A stretch of DNA of 64,000 bases from Dialister hominis. GTDB taxonomy: Bacteria; Bacillota; Negativicutes; Veillonellales; Dialisteraceae. Both the position numbers and the translations under genes were made by a program. Below the pieces are notes generated by a model. It saw nothing but the letters and a program-made list of their open reading frames with translations, made no database searches and had not been told where the DNA came from. The stretch spans positions 1,399,501-1,463,500 of the forward strand of contig NZ_AP019697.1 of assembly GCF_007164725.1 (NCBI RefSeq), written 5' to 3'. Of this stretch, positions 18,225 to 27,294 are shown piece after piece. Position 1 is the stretch's first letter. Each line of letters opens with the position of its first letter.

Positions 18225-18881
18225 CTACGCCCTCTTCCTTTCAAGACGGGCAAGCAGGCGGCCGGTCGTCACGGTCAGAATGAGGTAAATCAGGCCTGTC
18301 GTGATGAAGGTCTCCCAGACGCGGTAGTATTCCGCATTGGCTGCATTGGCCCAGTACATGAGCTCGGGCGCGGCAATGACGGAAGCCAGTGAAGAGTCCT
18401 TGATGAGACTGACAAAGGAATTTCCAAGCGCCGGAAGGACGGAACGAACAGCCTGCGGAAGAACGACATAGCGAAGGCACTGCCAGTGCGAAAGCCCCAG
18501 CGCCCTTGCCGCTTCCTCCTGCCCTTCATCGACAGCGAGGATGCCGCCCCGGATTGTCTCAGCGATATAAGCCCCCGCATTGATGGAAAGCGCCAGCATT
18601 GCCGCCAGCGTCCCGTCCGGTTTCCTCATGAGCAGAGGAATAATTCCGAAGTATACGACAAGAAGCTGCAGCAGAAGAGGCGTGCCGCGAATGCACTCCA
18701 TGAAACAGGCCTCGGGAAGGGAGAGGAATTTCCTCCCCGATACCCGGAGGACTGCCAGGAAGAGACCGAGGAAGAATCCCGCCAGTGATGCGGTGACGGA
18801 GAGTTCGATCGTCAGCTTTGTCCCTGATATGAAGAAAGGAACATATGCTTCAAGGATGTTCCAATTGAAATCAAACATCAT
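18225..18881 (-). CDS. Polar amino-acid ABC transporter permease
   Basis: A 218-residue HisM/GlnP-type inner-membrane permease with about five membrane segments. The EAA loop that contacts the ATPase is EEAARALGLSHWQCLRYVVLPQA. The N-terminal family stretch is FFISGTKLTIELSVTASLAGF. It lies 9 bases downstream of the binding-protein gene. No ATP-binding gene follows within the next genes, so the ATPase must be shared or encoded elsewhere. Confidence 0.94.
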   Translation of the reverse strand: MMFDFNWNILEAYVPFFISGTKLTIELSVTASLAGFFLGLFLAVLRVSGRKFLSLPEACFMECIRGTPLLLQLLVVYFGIIPLLMRKPDGTLAAMLALSINAGAYIAETIRGGILAVDEGQEEAARALGLSHWQCLRYVVLPQAVRSVLPALGNSFVSLIKDSSLASVIAAPELMYWANAANAEYYRVWETFITTGLIYLILTVTTGRLLARLERKRA

Positions 18882-18890
18882 ACCGCTTCC

Positions 18891-19691
18891 TTACTTCTTC
18901 AAACTTGCCAGGACCTTCTCGTCCGGCTTTGTCTTGAACCATTCCTCATAGAGGCGCGAGTACGTTCCGTCTTCCACCATGGAAGAAATGGCCTTGTCCA
19001 GCTTTTCCTTAAGCGCCGTATTGTCCTTAGCATAAAGAATGCCAAAGTATTCCGGCTTGAACGCCTGATCATCATAAACAATCACAAGGTGCTGGTCCGG
19101 ATACTGCGCCTGGATGGATTTCAGGGATGTTTCATCCCCTACTATGGCATCTGCCTGCCCTCCGATCAGCATCTGGATGGACATGGGTGTCTTTTTAATG
19201 ACAGGAGCATTCTTGCCGAGAAGTTTCTCAAGAGCTTCCTGTCCTGTCGATCCATTCTGGACAGCAATGGCTTCTATGTCAGAGCGCTTCAAATCCTCAG
19301 CACTTCGGATATCCTTGTCCGGCCTTGTTAGGATGGCCTGACGGGAAATGAAGTAAGGCTTCGAGAAAAGATACGATGCCTCCCTTTCCTTTGTAATCGT
19401 GATTCCGGAAATGGCAAGATCTGCCTGATGGGAACGGATCTGCTCAAAAAGAGCTTCCCATCCTGCATCGCCAAGCTCTGCCGAAAGGCCTGCACGTTTG
19501 GCTGCTTCTTCGAGAAACACCGCATCAAAGCCTGTAATCTTCCCATCCTTCATATATTCGAACGGCTTCCAGTTCGCATGCGTCACTGCATGAATCTTGC
19601 CCGTTTCCCTGCCGCTGTCATTCCCGCAGCCTGACAAGGTAAGTCCGGCGGCAAGCAGCAGGGCTGCCGCTCCTATCCAGTATTTCTTCAT
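18891..19691 (-). CDS. Amino-acid ABC transporter substrate-binding lipoprotein
   Basis: A 266-residue family 3 solute-binding protein. It begins with a lipoprotein signal (AAGLTLSGCGN). The start of the fold (HAVTHANWKPFEYMKDGKITGFDAVFLEE) and the DLAISGITITKEREASYLFSKPYF segment are typical of polar amino-acid binders. The ligand cannot be read off; the permease resembles glutamine/histidine systems. I chose the ATG at 19691, which starts the signal and has a GGATGGG stretch upstream, over one 11 codons earlier. Confidence 0.93.
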   Translation of the reverse strand: MKKYWIGAAALLLAAGLTLSGCGNDSGRETGKIHAVTHANWKPFEYMKDGKITGFDAVFLEEAAKRAGLSAELGDAGWEALFEQIRSHQADLAISGITITKEREASYLFSKPYFISRQAILTRPDKDIRSAEDLKRSDIEAIAVQNGSTGQEALEKLLGKNAPVIKKTPMSIQMLIGGQADAIVGDETSLKSIQAQYPDQHLVIVYDDQAFKPEYFGILYAKDNTALKEKLDKAISSMVEDGTYSRLYEEWFKTKPDEKVLASLKK

Positions 19692-19900
19692 ATCTATCCC
19701 ATCCTCTATACAGAAAAATTTCACTTTCCTCTATTATAGAAGGATTTTAGATATAATACAACTTGTTCACTATCTAATTATTTGTCTTATATCTTGTACA
19801 GTTTTCAGATTCTATCACTAAACTCACGTTTTTAGAGCTCCGTATGATTCAAGGCAAAGGGCATGCAAAAAGGGGATGTGACAAAATTCATCCCAACAAA

Positions 19901-19942
19901 AAGGGCTCTGCCCCGGATCATTTGGTCCGGGGCAGAGCCTTT
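19901..19942 (+). terminator. Strong hairpin inside the IS1182 left end
   Basis: A 14-bp perfect GC-rich stem (GGCTCTGCCCCGGA with its inverse) and an 8-base loop lie between the left end and the transposase start. It should stop outside transcription entering the transposase gene. The same hairpin occurs at 25513-25554 and, inverted, at 57780-57821. Confidence 0.85.
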
Positions 19943-19961
19943 CGTGTTATAATTTTTTACA

Positions 19962-21539
19962 ATGAAAAATAACAACACTAGCAATCATTTTACCGCAGAA
20001 CAAGGCATTTTGCCAATGTTTCCCTCTGAGATTCTCAATGTCGATGATCCTGTTTTAATGTATGACAGATTTATGGAGGAAATCGATCTTAAAAAGTACC
20101 TTCGTTACATACCGACGCGTGGCGCTGGCAGACCCAGGTATAATCCCGTCAACATGCTGAAAACGATCATCTATGGTTTCGCAGAAGAAGGATATTGCTC
20201 TTTTAGAAAACTTGAAGATAATTGCAGGGTTAATATCAGATATATGTACCTGATGAATTATGAAGCCCCATCCTATCGGACATTCTGTCATTTCGTGAAG
20301 GGCTTTCTTAAGTATTCTCTCAAGGATATCTTTTATTCAATTACGAAAGAACTCTGCGGCAAACTCAACGTGGATTTGCAGCATATATATATTGACGGTT
20401 CCAAGTTTGAAGCGAACGCAAATAAATACAGCTGGGTATGGAAGAAATCCGCTGAAAAATCCCGCTACAAGCTTTTTGCCAAGATTACCAGCCTTTTTGA
20501 GTTACTCAATGATGATCTTAAGTATGACCATATGAGTGTAAACATCAATACAGAATACGCTCCGGACTATCTGCGTCTGGTATTGGATAAATTAAAAGAA
20601 ATCTGGCAGATTGATGAGACGGCCTTTGTTCATGGAAGCGGGCATCGCAAGTCCGATCATCAACGCAAGTATGAGCAGCTTAAGGCATATACATCAAAAC
20701 TTGAAGAATATGTTGAGAAGATACAGATATGCGGTACTTCCAGAAACAGTTATTCGAAGACCGATACGGATGCAACATTCATGCGAATCAAGTCGGACTA
20801 CATGGGAAATGATCAGCTTCTGCCTGCATACAATGTCCAAATAGGTGTTGCCGATGAATTTATTGCCGTAATTGATGTTAACCAGTATCGTTCAGATATG
20901 GATTGCTTCGTACCGCTGATGGAGGAATTCCACGAAGTCTATGGGGCTTATCCTAAGTATCCTGTGGCAGATGCAGGATATGGATCTTTCAACAATTACA
21001 TCTATTGCGAGCAGCACGGTATGGAAAAGTATATGAAATTCCCCATGTACAAGAAAGAAACGAAAGACAAGAAATACCATACCAATCCGTTTCGGCCAAT
21101 AAACTTTAGAGTTGATGAGAATGGAACCATCCGTTGTCCAAATGACAGGGCTTTCAAATTTATCTATAGACATCTGGTCAGAGGGAACTTATACGGCAGG
21201 CAGGAGGAAGTATTTGAATGCGAAGACTGCCAAGGATGCCCGCTGGCAGAGCAATGTAAAAAGACCCCGAAGAACAAAAGAATCTCATTGAGCAGAGAAC
21301 GGAATAACATGTACCAGGAGGTTCAGGATAATCTGGAAAGCATCCATGGAGCCCTGCTAAGAATGAACCGGTCAATCCAGGCTGAAGGAACTTTTGGAAT
21401 CATGAAACATGACAGATGGTACAAAAGAATCGTCAGAAAAGGGATAGATTCTGTAAAAGCCGAGTTATACCTGGTAGCACTTGGCTATAATTTAAGGAAA
21501 TACATCACAAAAATAATGCGTATAAGGATTGCCGCCTAA
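19962..21539 (+). CDS. IS1182-family transposase, copy A
   Basis: A 525-residue DDE transposase. The N-terminal DUF772-type region is GRPRYNPVNMLKTIIYGFAEEGYCSFRKLE. Catalytic residues are likely Asp in IYIDGSKFEANANK, Asp in PVADAGYGSFNN and Glu in IQAEGTFGIMKHDRWYKR. A cysteine cluster (CEDCQGCPLAEQC) lies near residue 415, as in related transposases. A TATAAT sits only 8 bases before the ATG, so no ordinary promoter and ribosome site fit inside the left end, and expression may depend on context or a circular junction. Confidence 0.93.
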   Translation: MKNNNTSNHFTAEQGILPMFPSEILNVDDPVLMYDRFMEEIDLKKYLRYIPTRGAGRPRYNPVNMLKTIIYGFAEEGYCSFRKLEDNCRVNIRYMYLMNYEAPSYRTFCHFVKGFLKYSLKDIFYSITKELCGKLNVDLQHIYIDGSKFEANANKYSWVWKKSAEKSRYKLFAKITSLFELLNDDLKYDHMSVNINTEYAPDYLRLVLDKLKEIWQIDETAFVHGSGHRKSDHQRKYEQLKAYTSKLEEYVEKIQICGTSRNSYSKTDTDATFMRIKSDYMGNDQLLPAYNVQIGVADEFIAVIDVNQYRSDMDCFVPLMEEFHEVYGAYPKYPVADAGYGSFNNYIYCEQHGMEKYMKFPMYKKETKDKKYHTNPFRPINFRVDENGTIRCPNDRAFKFIYRHLVRGNLYGRQEEVFECEDCQGCPLAEQCKKTPKNKRISLSRERNNMYQEVQDNLESIHGALLRMNRSIQAEGTFGIMKHDRWYKRIVRKGIDSVKAELYLVALGYNLRKYITKIMRIRIAA

Positions 21540-21739
21540 GACAATATAATTAAAAGTCTTATGGGGGTAAGGGGGCTTACGCGCATTTTTACGTAAAAGG
21601 CTTACAGCAGAGCTAAAAATGATGAAATAAAGACGCAAAAAAGAGGCTGCAACAAAATGATTAACCATTTTGTCACAGCCCCCTGTGTCATTCAGGCTGA
21701 CGAGGATGTGTTTCCAGTATCCGCCTCTTATAGATAACC

Positions 21740-23395
21740 CTAAGGCACGTAGGCCCTCGTCGCATGGCCTAGTATGGATAAATGAAGATCCGTCAGAAGA
21801 GCCTTTCTGATCGGAAGGACCCTCCGTGTTTCAGTAAAGATATCTACTTCTGCTTCCTTGACGTTCTGGATGAGAACGGAAAGTTTCTCTTCCATTTCCG
21901 TCATAAAAGCGATTAATTTTTCTGCCTGTTTTATGTTCATTTCAACAACAGCGCGGATAGAATGATCTTCCCCGGAAAAAGCGGCTGCATAAGCAGGCAT
22001 GCCGGAAGCTGCTGTCTTGAGTTTGAAAAATGCCAGGATATTGTCGATGACCGGTACGGGTCTTCCGTCCATGACTCTTTCGACATAGAACAGTCTGAGA
22101 ACCATGAGGAGCGCCGAGCATCCTACGCCGAAATCAAGGCCGAGCCAGTAAGAAGCTGCGCCAAGATCCGTCACGCTGTCCAGAAGGATGCTCATTGGGA
22201 AGCATCCGCCCCAGTAAGCGGCAACCATGAGGACGAAGGATACGCGTGTATCTTTCAATCCGCGAAGAATTCCCTGAATCGGAGTGGAAATCGCGTCGAA
22301 GAGCTGCCATCCGGCGCTGTAGATCAGGAACTGTGCTGCAATGGCTGCGACAGCTGCATCATCCGTGTATACCATTCCGATGGAATGACGGAAGAAGAGC
22401 GTAAAGGAAACGGTCATAAGAGCGCCAGCCATCGCTGTGATGAAACCGGCTTTTTTATAACGGCGTGCCAGGGAAATATCCCCTGCACCTGCTGCTGTTG
22501 CAATCAGGATTGTCAGCGCCATGGAGCAGCTGACTGGAAGCATGTACACGAGACTTGCGAAGTTGTCCGCAATCTGGTAAGCCGCCAGCGTATCCGTGCC
22601 GTACCTGGCAAGGAACACGATGATCAGGCTGAAAAGGCTCATTTCCATGAAAATGGACATGCCGCTTGGAACACCGACGACCAGGTATTCCTTCAGGTCT
22701 GCTCTGCGGATCTTAAAGGAAGAGAAAATATTCTTTCCCATAAATTCCTTCGTGGTAAGAATCACTGCAAGGAAGAGTGCGAGAAGGCATCCGTACGTAA
22801 TCATCGTAGCAACGCCTGCGCCGATACCGCCAAGTCTCGGGAATCCGAAGTGTCCGTAAATGAAGAGATAATCAAGCACCGCATTCACTGGCGGAGCAAT
22901 GAGGAAGAGCTTCATGGAAACAGACGTGGATCCTGCCGTGTCTGTCAGGCAGCGAAGTGGAATGATCAATGTCACGAAAGTCACGACACCCACCATAGAA
23001 AGCAGGTAGCCGCGGGCAATATGTTCAACGGCCGGTTCAAGAGCAAGGTATTCCATCAGGTTGTCGACGAAAAGGAAGTAGCCTGCTGCAAAGACGGCGG
23101 AAATGAAAAGTCCGATCATAAGGCCTGTACGGACTATCAGAGGAAGATCTTCCTTCTTCTTCTGTCCGAGAAGCTGTGCCATCATAGGCGTGCCAGCCAT
23201 CAGAAGGCCGATAATGGAAGCCAGGATCGGATAGAAAAGACCGGCTCCGACAGAAACTCCGGCCAGATCATCCGCACCTGCGTGACCTGCCATCGTTGTA
23301 TTGATAAAGGTAATGCCTGCCGTAGATACCTGAGCGACCAGGATCGGTATCATCACTGACAATAATTTTTTTATATCGTTTTTCACGAAAAACAT
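21740..23395 (-). CDS. MATE-family efflux transporter with a C-terminal extension
   Basis: A 551-residue transporter with about 12 membrane segments that should export cationic compounds in exchange for Na+ or H+. The N-terminal half contains VSTAGITFINTTMAGHAGADDLAGVSVG and the repeat half contains ADNFASLVYMLPVSCSMALTILIATAAGAGD. NorM proteins are usually about 450-460 residues. Here roughly 90 extra hydrophilic, partly helical residues follow the last segment, with no domain I recognise. The extension is in frame and lies before the IS1182 end, so the insertion did not create it. Confidence 0.92.
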   Translation of the reverse strand: MFFVKNDIKKLLSVMIPILVAQVSTAGITFINTTMAGHAGADDLAGVSVGAGLFYPILASIIGLLMAGTPMMAQLLGQKKKEDLPLIVRTGLMIGLFISAVFAAGYFLFVDNLMEYLALEPAVEHIARGYLLSMVGVVTFVTLIIPLRCLTDTAGSTSVSMKLFLIAPPVNAVLDYLFIYGHFGFPRLGGIGAGVATMITYGCLLALFLAVILTTKEFMGKNIFSSFKIRRADLKEYLVVGVPSGMSIFMEMSLFSLIIVFLARYGTDTLAAYQIADNFASLVYMLPVSCSMALTILIATAAGAGDISLARRYKKAGFITAMAGALMTVSFTLFFRHSIGMVYTDDAAVAAIAAQFLIYSAGWQLFDAISTPIQGILRGLKDTRVSFVLMVAAYWGGCFPMSILLDSVTDLGAASYWLGLDFGVGCSALLMVLRLFYVERVMDGRPVPVIDNILAFFKLKTAASGMPAYAAAFSGEDHSIRAVVEMNIKQAEKLIAFMTEMEEKLSVLIQNVKEAEVDIFTETRRVLPIRKALLTDLHLSILGHATRAYVP

Positions 23396-23421
23396 GTTCT
23401 CACTCTCCAGAAAATTCCATC

Positions 23422-23444
23422 AAAAAAGACGCCTCGCAGCGTCT
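23422..23444 (-). terminator. Intrinsic terminator after the small gene at 23514
   Basis: On the minus strand GACGC and GCGTC pair around a short loop and are followed by six T residues. It separates the small gene from the MATE gene. Confidence 0.75.
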
Positions 23445-23513
23445 GATTCATCAGATATTTTATGGATGATTTAAACATAAGCCTTTCTTTTACTGGTCGA
23501 CAAAAGAAAGCGC

Positions 23514-23834
23514 TTAGATCCACTCGCCGCGCGGAGTTCCCTTCCACGCGAAATCATGAAAGGAAACCGGGCACCGTAAAAAGCCGGATGCCCCGTCATT
23601 CAGTTGTTCCCGTTTTCCTTCAAGTCCGGAGGACCTGAGGGCCATAGCAGCCCATCCCCCTGCGCCGATGAATCCTTTAAAGAAGGATGTGAAAGGCGAA
23701 AGAACTCTTTTGAAGTTGAAGTTCACTCTGGACGGTACCAGAAGATTGGCTCCTTCTACATAGAAAGAAGCCATGGCAAAAAGGATATACATGCTTCCGT
23801 ACATCTCAAGATCCATCAAGTCTTCAATTCTCAT
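23514..23834 (-). CDS. Small protein of unknown function
   Basis: A 106-residue protein I do not recognise. The N-terminus is mildly hydrophobic (MYGSMYILFAMASFYVEGANLL), perhaps one membrane segment or a buried helix. The rest is basic and Gly/Phe-rich. A good GGAGG lies 8-10 bases before the ATG and an intrinsic terminator follows the stop, both of which support a real gene. It precedes the MATE gene on the same strand but is separated from it by the terminator. Confidence 0.55.
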   Translation of the reverse strand: MRIEDLMDLEMYGSMYILFAMASFYVEGANLLVPSRVNFNFKRVLSPFTSFFKGFIGAGGWAAMALRSSGLEGKREQLNDGASGFLRCPVSFHDFAWKGTPRGEWI

Positions 23835-24575
23835 CGTCTTTCCCTCCTTCCTGTTATATGCAGATCTTCCTGCAAAAATTTATTTATTGTTTTTTTTAAT
23901 ACCTGTATATAGTATATCGCTATACCAAGAAAAAAGCAAATTTTTCTATATGTCGTTCTGTAAATCTTCTGTAAGTCTTTTAGATACTTCTCGTCAATTC
24001 AAAAAATCCCGTATGAAGCCATATGGGATAGGATGAAGGAGTATGCGCCCAAAATAAAAAAGATGGCTTTGCTTTGCAGTATACTTAAAAAGGGTGGTCT
24101 TGAGGCCTTTCTCCGCCTCCTGGAGGCCCTGCTGAGGCAGGCACTTCTCCATAGTGGAATGATCTCCATTCTATATAAGCATATCCTCATCATTCATTTA
24201 TGGACTCCTTTGGCAGTATCCAAAGAAGTATTTTTCTATGACAGTTTATAACTCAATAATATATCTGCTGCAGATGACAGAGGGAAAGTACGATGCTATT
24301 CGCCCAGTCTTAATAGAAGAATTGCATAAGTTCCACTTTTTTTGTAAAGGCTTGTTATTTTTTGAACTATTATCAAAAGGTGTTTTCCATTGATTCATAC
24401 CTCTTATGATATAATACAGTCAAATAAATCTATTTTAATCGAAAATGATTCAGCAATGGATTCACTCCAGTCTGTATCTATTCTTTTGATTTGCACGATA
24501 TTTGCTGATTGATCCGGATTGGGACCTGTTTTCAGGACGCAGAACCGGTAAATCTAAAATCATACGAGGTTCAAG
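23835..24575. other. 741-base intergenic region with no convincing protein gene
   Basis: It holds a minus-strand intrinsic terminator at 24002-24030 that no annotated gene uses, and a GC-rich, self-complementary stretch at about 24090-24160. A short open frame at 24033-24251 (plus) overlaps these structures and lacks a ribosome site. Near 24390-24415 there is TTGATT and TATAAT with a short 14-base spacer, possibly the promoter of the LysR gene at 24576. Confidence 0.6.
24002..24030 (-). terminator. Orphan intrinsic terminator on the minus strand
   Basis: Read on the minus strand, ATCCCATATG pairs with CATACGGGAT around GCTT, followed by six T residues. The nearest upstream sequence on that strand is non-coding, so it implies an unannotated transcript, possibly a small RNA from about 24,300 down to 24,000. 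Confidence 0.75.
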
Positions 24576-25493
24576 ATGAAAATAAACTTTACCTCTCTTA
24601 TGTATTTTCAGAAAGTGGCTGAACTGGAACATCTGACAAAAGCTGCCGAAGCTCTCCATATCGCTCAGCCGGCGCTGTCCAGAACAATCCGCAGCATGGA
24701 AGAAGAACTGGATGTCTCGCTTTTTACCCATCAGGGCCGCAACATTCATCTGACGCGAGACGGACACATCCTGCTTAAATACACTAATAAGATTTTGCGA
24801 TCACTCGACGACCTCCGTCAGGAACTGCAGGATTCCAGAGATCTTCAGCAGCTCACTGTAAAGCTTGCTATCATGTCATCAAGCAGGTTAATTCCGGCTT
24901 TTCTAATGAAATTCAAGGAAGAGTATCCCGAAACCATTTTAGAAATTGTCCCGCAAAACAGTGATTCGGCCAATGCTTCGAGAACTGACCTGACTTTATT
25001 CTCAAGCCTGAAACATATTGATAATGACCATACAATCACTTTGTTCCGTGAGAACCTTGTTATGGTTTTCCCAACAGGAACTCCTTATGCCCATCTTCCT
25101 TATGTGAATCTCCATGATCTTTCTGATATGGATTTTATTATGCCTCCTAAGGGATTTCTCCTTAGGAAAACGGTTGAGGCCTATTGCAAGAAAGCTGGAT
25201 TTACCCCAAAGGTCATTCTCGAAAGTGACAACCCTGATACAGTTGGTGAATTTATCAGGGCAGGTCTAGGCAGTGCGCTTGTCCCGCAAATGACATGGCA
25301 TAATGCACAAATTCATAATGTCGCACTCCCGGTTGGTGATCAGGAATGTCACCGTGATCTGAACATCTCCTGGAAAACGGACTCCAAGCTATCACTGAGT
25401 GCCGTTCTCCTGCGTGAATACATCGTCGATCACTTCTGGGAATTTGTCAGGGATAATGCCAATAAAACATTCCCCATGCAAAAGGGGATGTGA
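24576..25493 (+). CDS. LysR-family regulator with its 3' end replaced by IS1182 copy B
   Basis: A 305-residue regulator. The helix-turn-helix lies in the first 60 residues (LTKAAEALHIAQPALSRTIRSMEEELDVSLFTHQG) and an effector-binding domain follows. The element begins at 25484, so the last residues (KGM) and the stop codon are IS sequence. If flanking bases 25483 and 27295 are joined, the frame continues for about 12 codons to a TAA at 27329-27331, just before the terminator at 27343. The original protein was therefore probably about a dozen residues longer, and the loss may be tolerated. It resembles CynR/GltC-type activators in general form; the target is unknown. Confidence 0.88.
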   Translation: MKINFTSLMYFQKVAELEHLTKAAEALHIAQPALSRTIRSMEEELDVSLFTHQGRNIHLTRDGHILLKYTNKILRSLDDLRQELQDSRDLQQLTVKLAIMSSSRLIPAFLMKFKEEYPETILEIVPQNSDSANASRTDLTLFSSLKHIDNDHTITLFRENLVMVFPTGTPYAHLPYVNLHDLSDMDFIMPPKGFLLRKTVEAYCKKAGFTPKVILESDNPDTVGEFIRAGLGSALVPQMTWHNAQIHNVALPVGDQECHRDLNISWKTDSKLSLSAVLLREYIVDHFWEFVRDNANKTFPMQKGM

Positions 25494-27294
25494 CAAAATT
25501 CATCCCAACAAAAAGGGCTCTGCCCCGGATCATTTGGTCCGGGGCAGAGCCTTTCGTGTTATAATTTTTTACAATGAAAAATAACAACACTAGCAATCAT
25601 TTTACCGCAGAACAAGGCATTTTGCCAATGTTTCCCTCTGAGATTCTCAATGTCGATGATCCTGTTTTAATGTATGACAGATTTATGGAGGAAATCGATC
25701 TTAAAAAGTACCTTCGTTACATACCGACGCGTGGCGCTGGCAGACCCAGGTATAATCCCGTCAACATGCTGAAAACGATCATCTATGGTTTCGCAGAAGA
25801 AGGATATTGCTCTTTTAGAAAACTTGAAGATAATTGCAGGGTTAATATCAGATATATGTACCTGATGAATTATGAAGCCCCATCCTATCGGACATTCTGT
25901 CATTTCGTGAAGGGCTTTCTTAAGTATTCTCTCAAGGATATCTTTTATTCAATTACGAAAGAACTCTGCGGCAAACTCAACGTGGATTTGCAGCATATAT
26001 ATATTGACGGTTCCAAGTTTGAAGCGAACGCAAATAAATACAGCTGGGTATGGAAGAAATCCGCTGAAAAATCCCGCTACAAGCTTTTTGCCAAGATTAC
26101 CAGCCTTTTTGAGTTACTCAATGATGATCTTAAGTATGACCATATGAGTGTAAACATCAATACAGAATACGCTCCGGACTATCTGCGTCTGGTATTGGAT
26201 AAATTAAAAGAAATCTGGCAGATTGATGAGACGGCCTTTGTTCATGGAAGCGGGCATCGCAAGTCCGATCATCAACGCAAGTATGAGCAGCTTAAGGCAT
26301 ATACATCAAAACTTGAAGAATATGTTGAGAAGATACAGATATGCGGTACTTCCAGAAACAGTTATTCGAAGACCGATACGGATGCAACATTCATGCGAAT
26401 CAAGTCGGACTACATGGGAAATGATCAGCTTCTGCCTGCATACAATGTCCAAATAGGTGTTGCCGATGAATTTATTGCCGTAATTGATGTTAACCAGTAT
26501 CGTTCAGATATGGATTGCTTCGTACCGCTGATGGAGGAATTCCACGAAGTCTATGGGGCTTATCCTAAGTATCCTGTGGCAGATGCAGGATATGGATCTT
26601 TCAACAATTACATCTATTGCGAGCAGCACGGTATGGAAAAGTATATGAAATTCCCCATGTACAAGAAAGAAACGAAAGACAAGAAATACCATACCAATCC
26701 GTTTCGGCCAATAAACTTTAGAGTTGATGAGAATGGAACCATCCGTTGTCCAAATGACAGGGCTTTCAAATTTATCTATAGACATCTGGTCAGAGGGAAC
26801 TTATACGGCAGGCAGGAGGAAGTATTTGAATGCGAAGACTGCCAAGGATGCCCGCTGGCAGAGCAATGTAAAAAGACCCCGAAGAACAAAAGAATCTCAT
26901 TGAGCAGAGAACGGAATAACATGTACCAGGAGGTTCAGGATAATCTGGAAAGCATCCATGGAGCCCTGCTAAGAATGAACCGGTCAATCCAGGCTGAAGG
27001 AACTTTTGGAATCATGAAACATGACAGATGGTACAAAAGAATCGTCAGAAAAGGGATAGATTCTGTAAAAGCCGAGTTATACCTGGTAGCACTTGGCTAT
27101 AATTTAAGGAAATACATCACAAAAATAATGCGTATAAGGATTGCCGCCTAAGACAATATAATTAAAAGTCTTATGGGGGTAAGGGGGCTTACGCGCATTT
27201 TTACGTAAAAGGCTTACAGCAGAGCTAAAAATGATGAAATAAAGACGCAAAAAAGAGGCTGCAACAAAATGATTAACCATTTTGTCACAGCCCC
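25484..27294 (+). mobile_element. IS1182-family insertion sequence, copy B (1,811 bp)
   Basis: Same ends and length as copy A. Flanks are AAAA on the left and TTTT on the right, with no target duplication visible. It interrupts the last codons of the LysR gene and sits between that gene and its probable native terminator at 27343-27377. Confidence 0.93.
25574..27151 (+). CDS. IS1182-family transposase, copy B
   Basis: 525 residues, identical to copies A and C, with all DDE residues and the cysteine cluster intact. The identity implies recent transposition or gene conversion. Confidence 0.93.
   Translation: MKNNNTSNHFTAEQGILPMFPSEILNVDDPVLMYDRFMEEIDLKKYLRYIPTRGAGRPRYNPVNMLKTIIYGFAEEGYCSFRKLEDNCRVNIRYMYLMNYEAPSYRTFCHFVKGFLKYSLKDIFYSITKELCGKLNVDLQHIYIDGSKFEANANKYSWVWKKSAEKSRYKLFAKITSLFELLNDDLKYDHMSVNINTEYAPDYLRLVLDKLKEIWQIDETAFVHGSGHRKSDHQRKYEQLKAYTSKLEEYVEKIQICGTSRNSYSKTDTDATFMRIKSDYMGNDQLLPAYNVQIGVADEFIAVIDVNQYRSDMDCFVPLMEEFHEVYGAYPKYPVADAGYGSFNNYIYCEQHGMEKYMKFPMYKKETKDKKYHTNPFRPINFRVDENGTIRCPNDRAFKFIYRHLVRGNLYGRQEEVFECEDCQGCPLAEQCKKTPKNKRISLSRERNNMYQEVQDNLESIHGALLRMNRSIQAEGTFGIMKHDRWYKRIVRKGIDSVKAELYLVALGYNLRKYITKIMRIRIAA

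Larger units (their letters stand above)
19872..21682 (+). mobile_element. IS1182-family insertion sequence, copy A (1,811 bp)
   Basis: Bounded by GGGGATGTGACAAAAT on the left and the inverse of GGGGCTGTGACAAAAT on the right. Copies at 25484-27294 and 56040-57850 have the same ends, the same length and identical transposases. The right end is itself a hairpin (GAGGCTGCAACAAAATG with CATTTTGTCACAGCC). Flanks are AAAAA on the left and CTGTG on the right, with no obvious target duplication. The hairpin end lies 57 bases beyond the stop of the converging MATE gene. Confidence 0.93.

Noticed and set aside
21962-23359. A 465-codon frame antisense to the MATE gene
   Set aside because: Composition is unnatural (very rich in Cys, His, Arg) and it mirrors a clear transporter gene.
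24033-24251. A 72-codon plus-strand frame in the 741-base gap
   Set aside because: No ribosome site; low-complexity leucine-rich product over a hairpin-rich region.
19872-27294. Copies A and B as ends of a composite transposon carrying the MATE and LysR genes
   Set aside because: Both copies lie in the same orientation and the genes between look like ordinary chromosome; copy B cuts a gene and no outer target duplication is seen. Possible, but unsupported.
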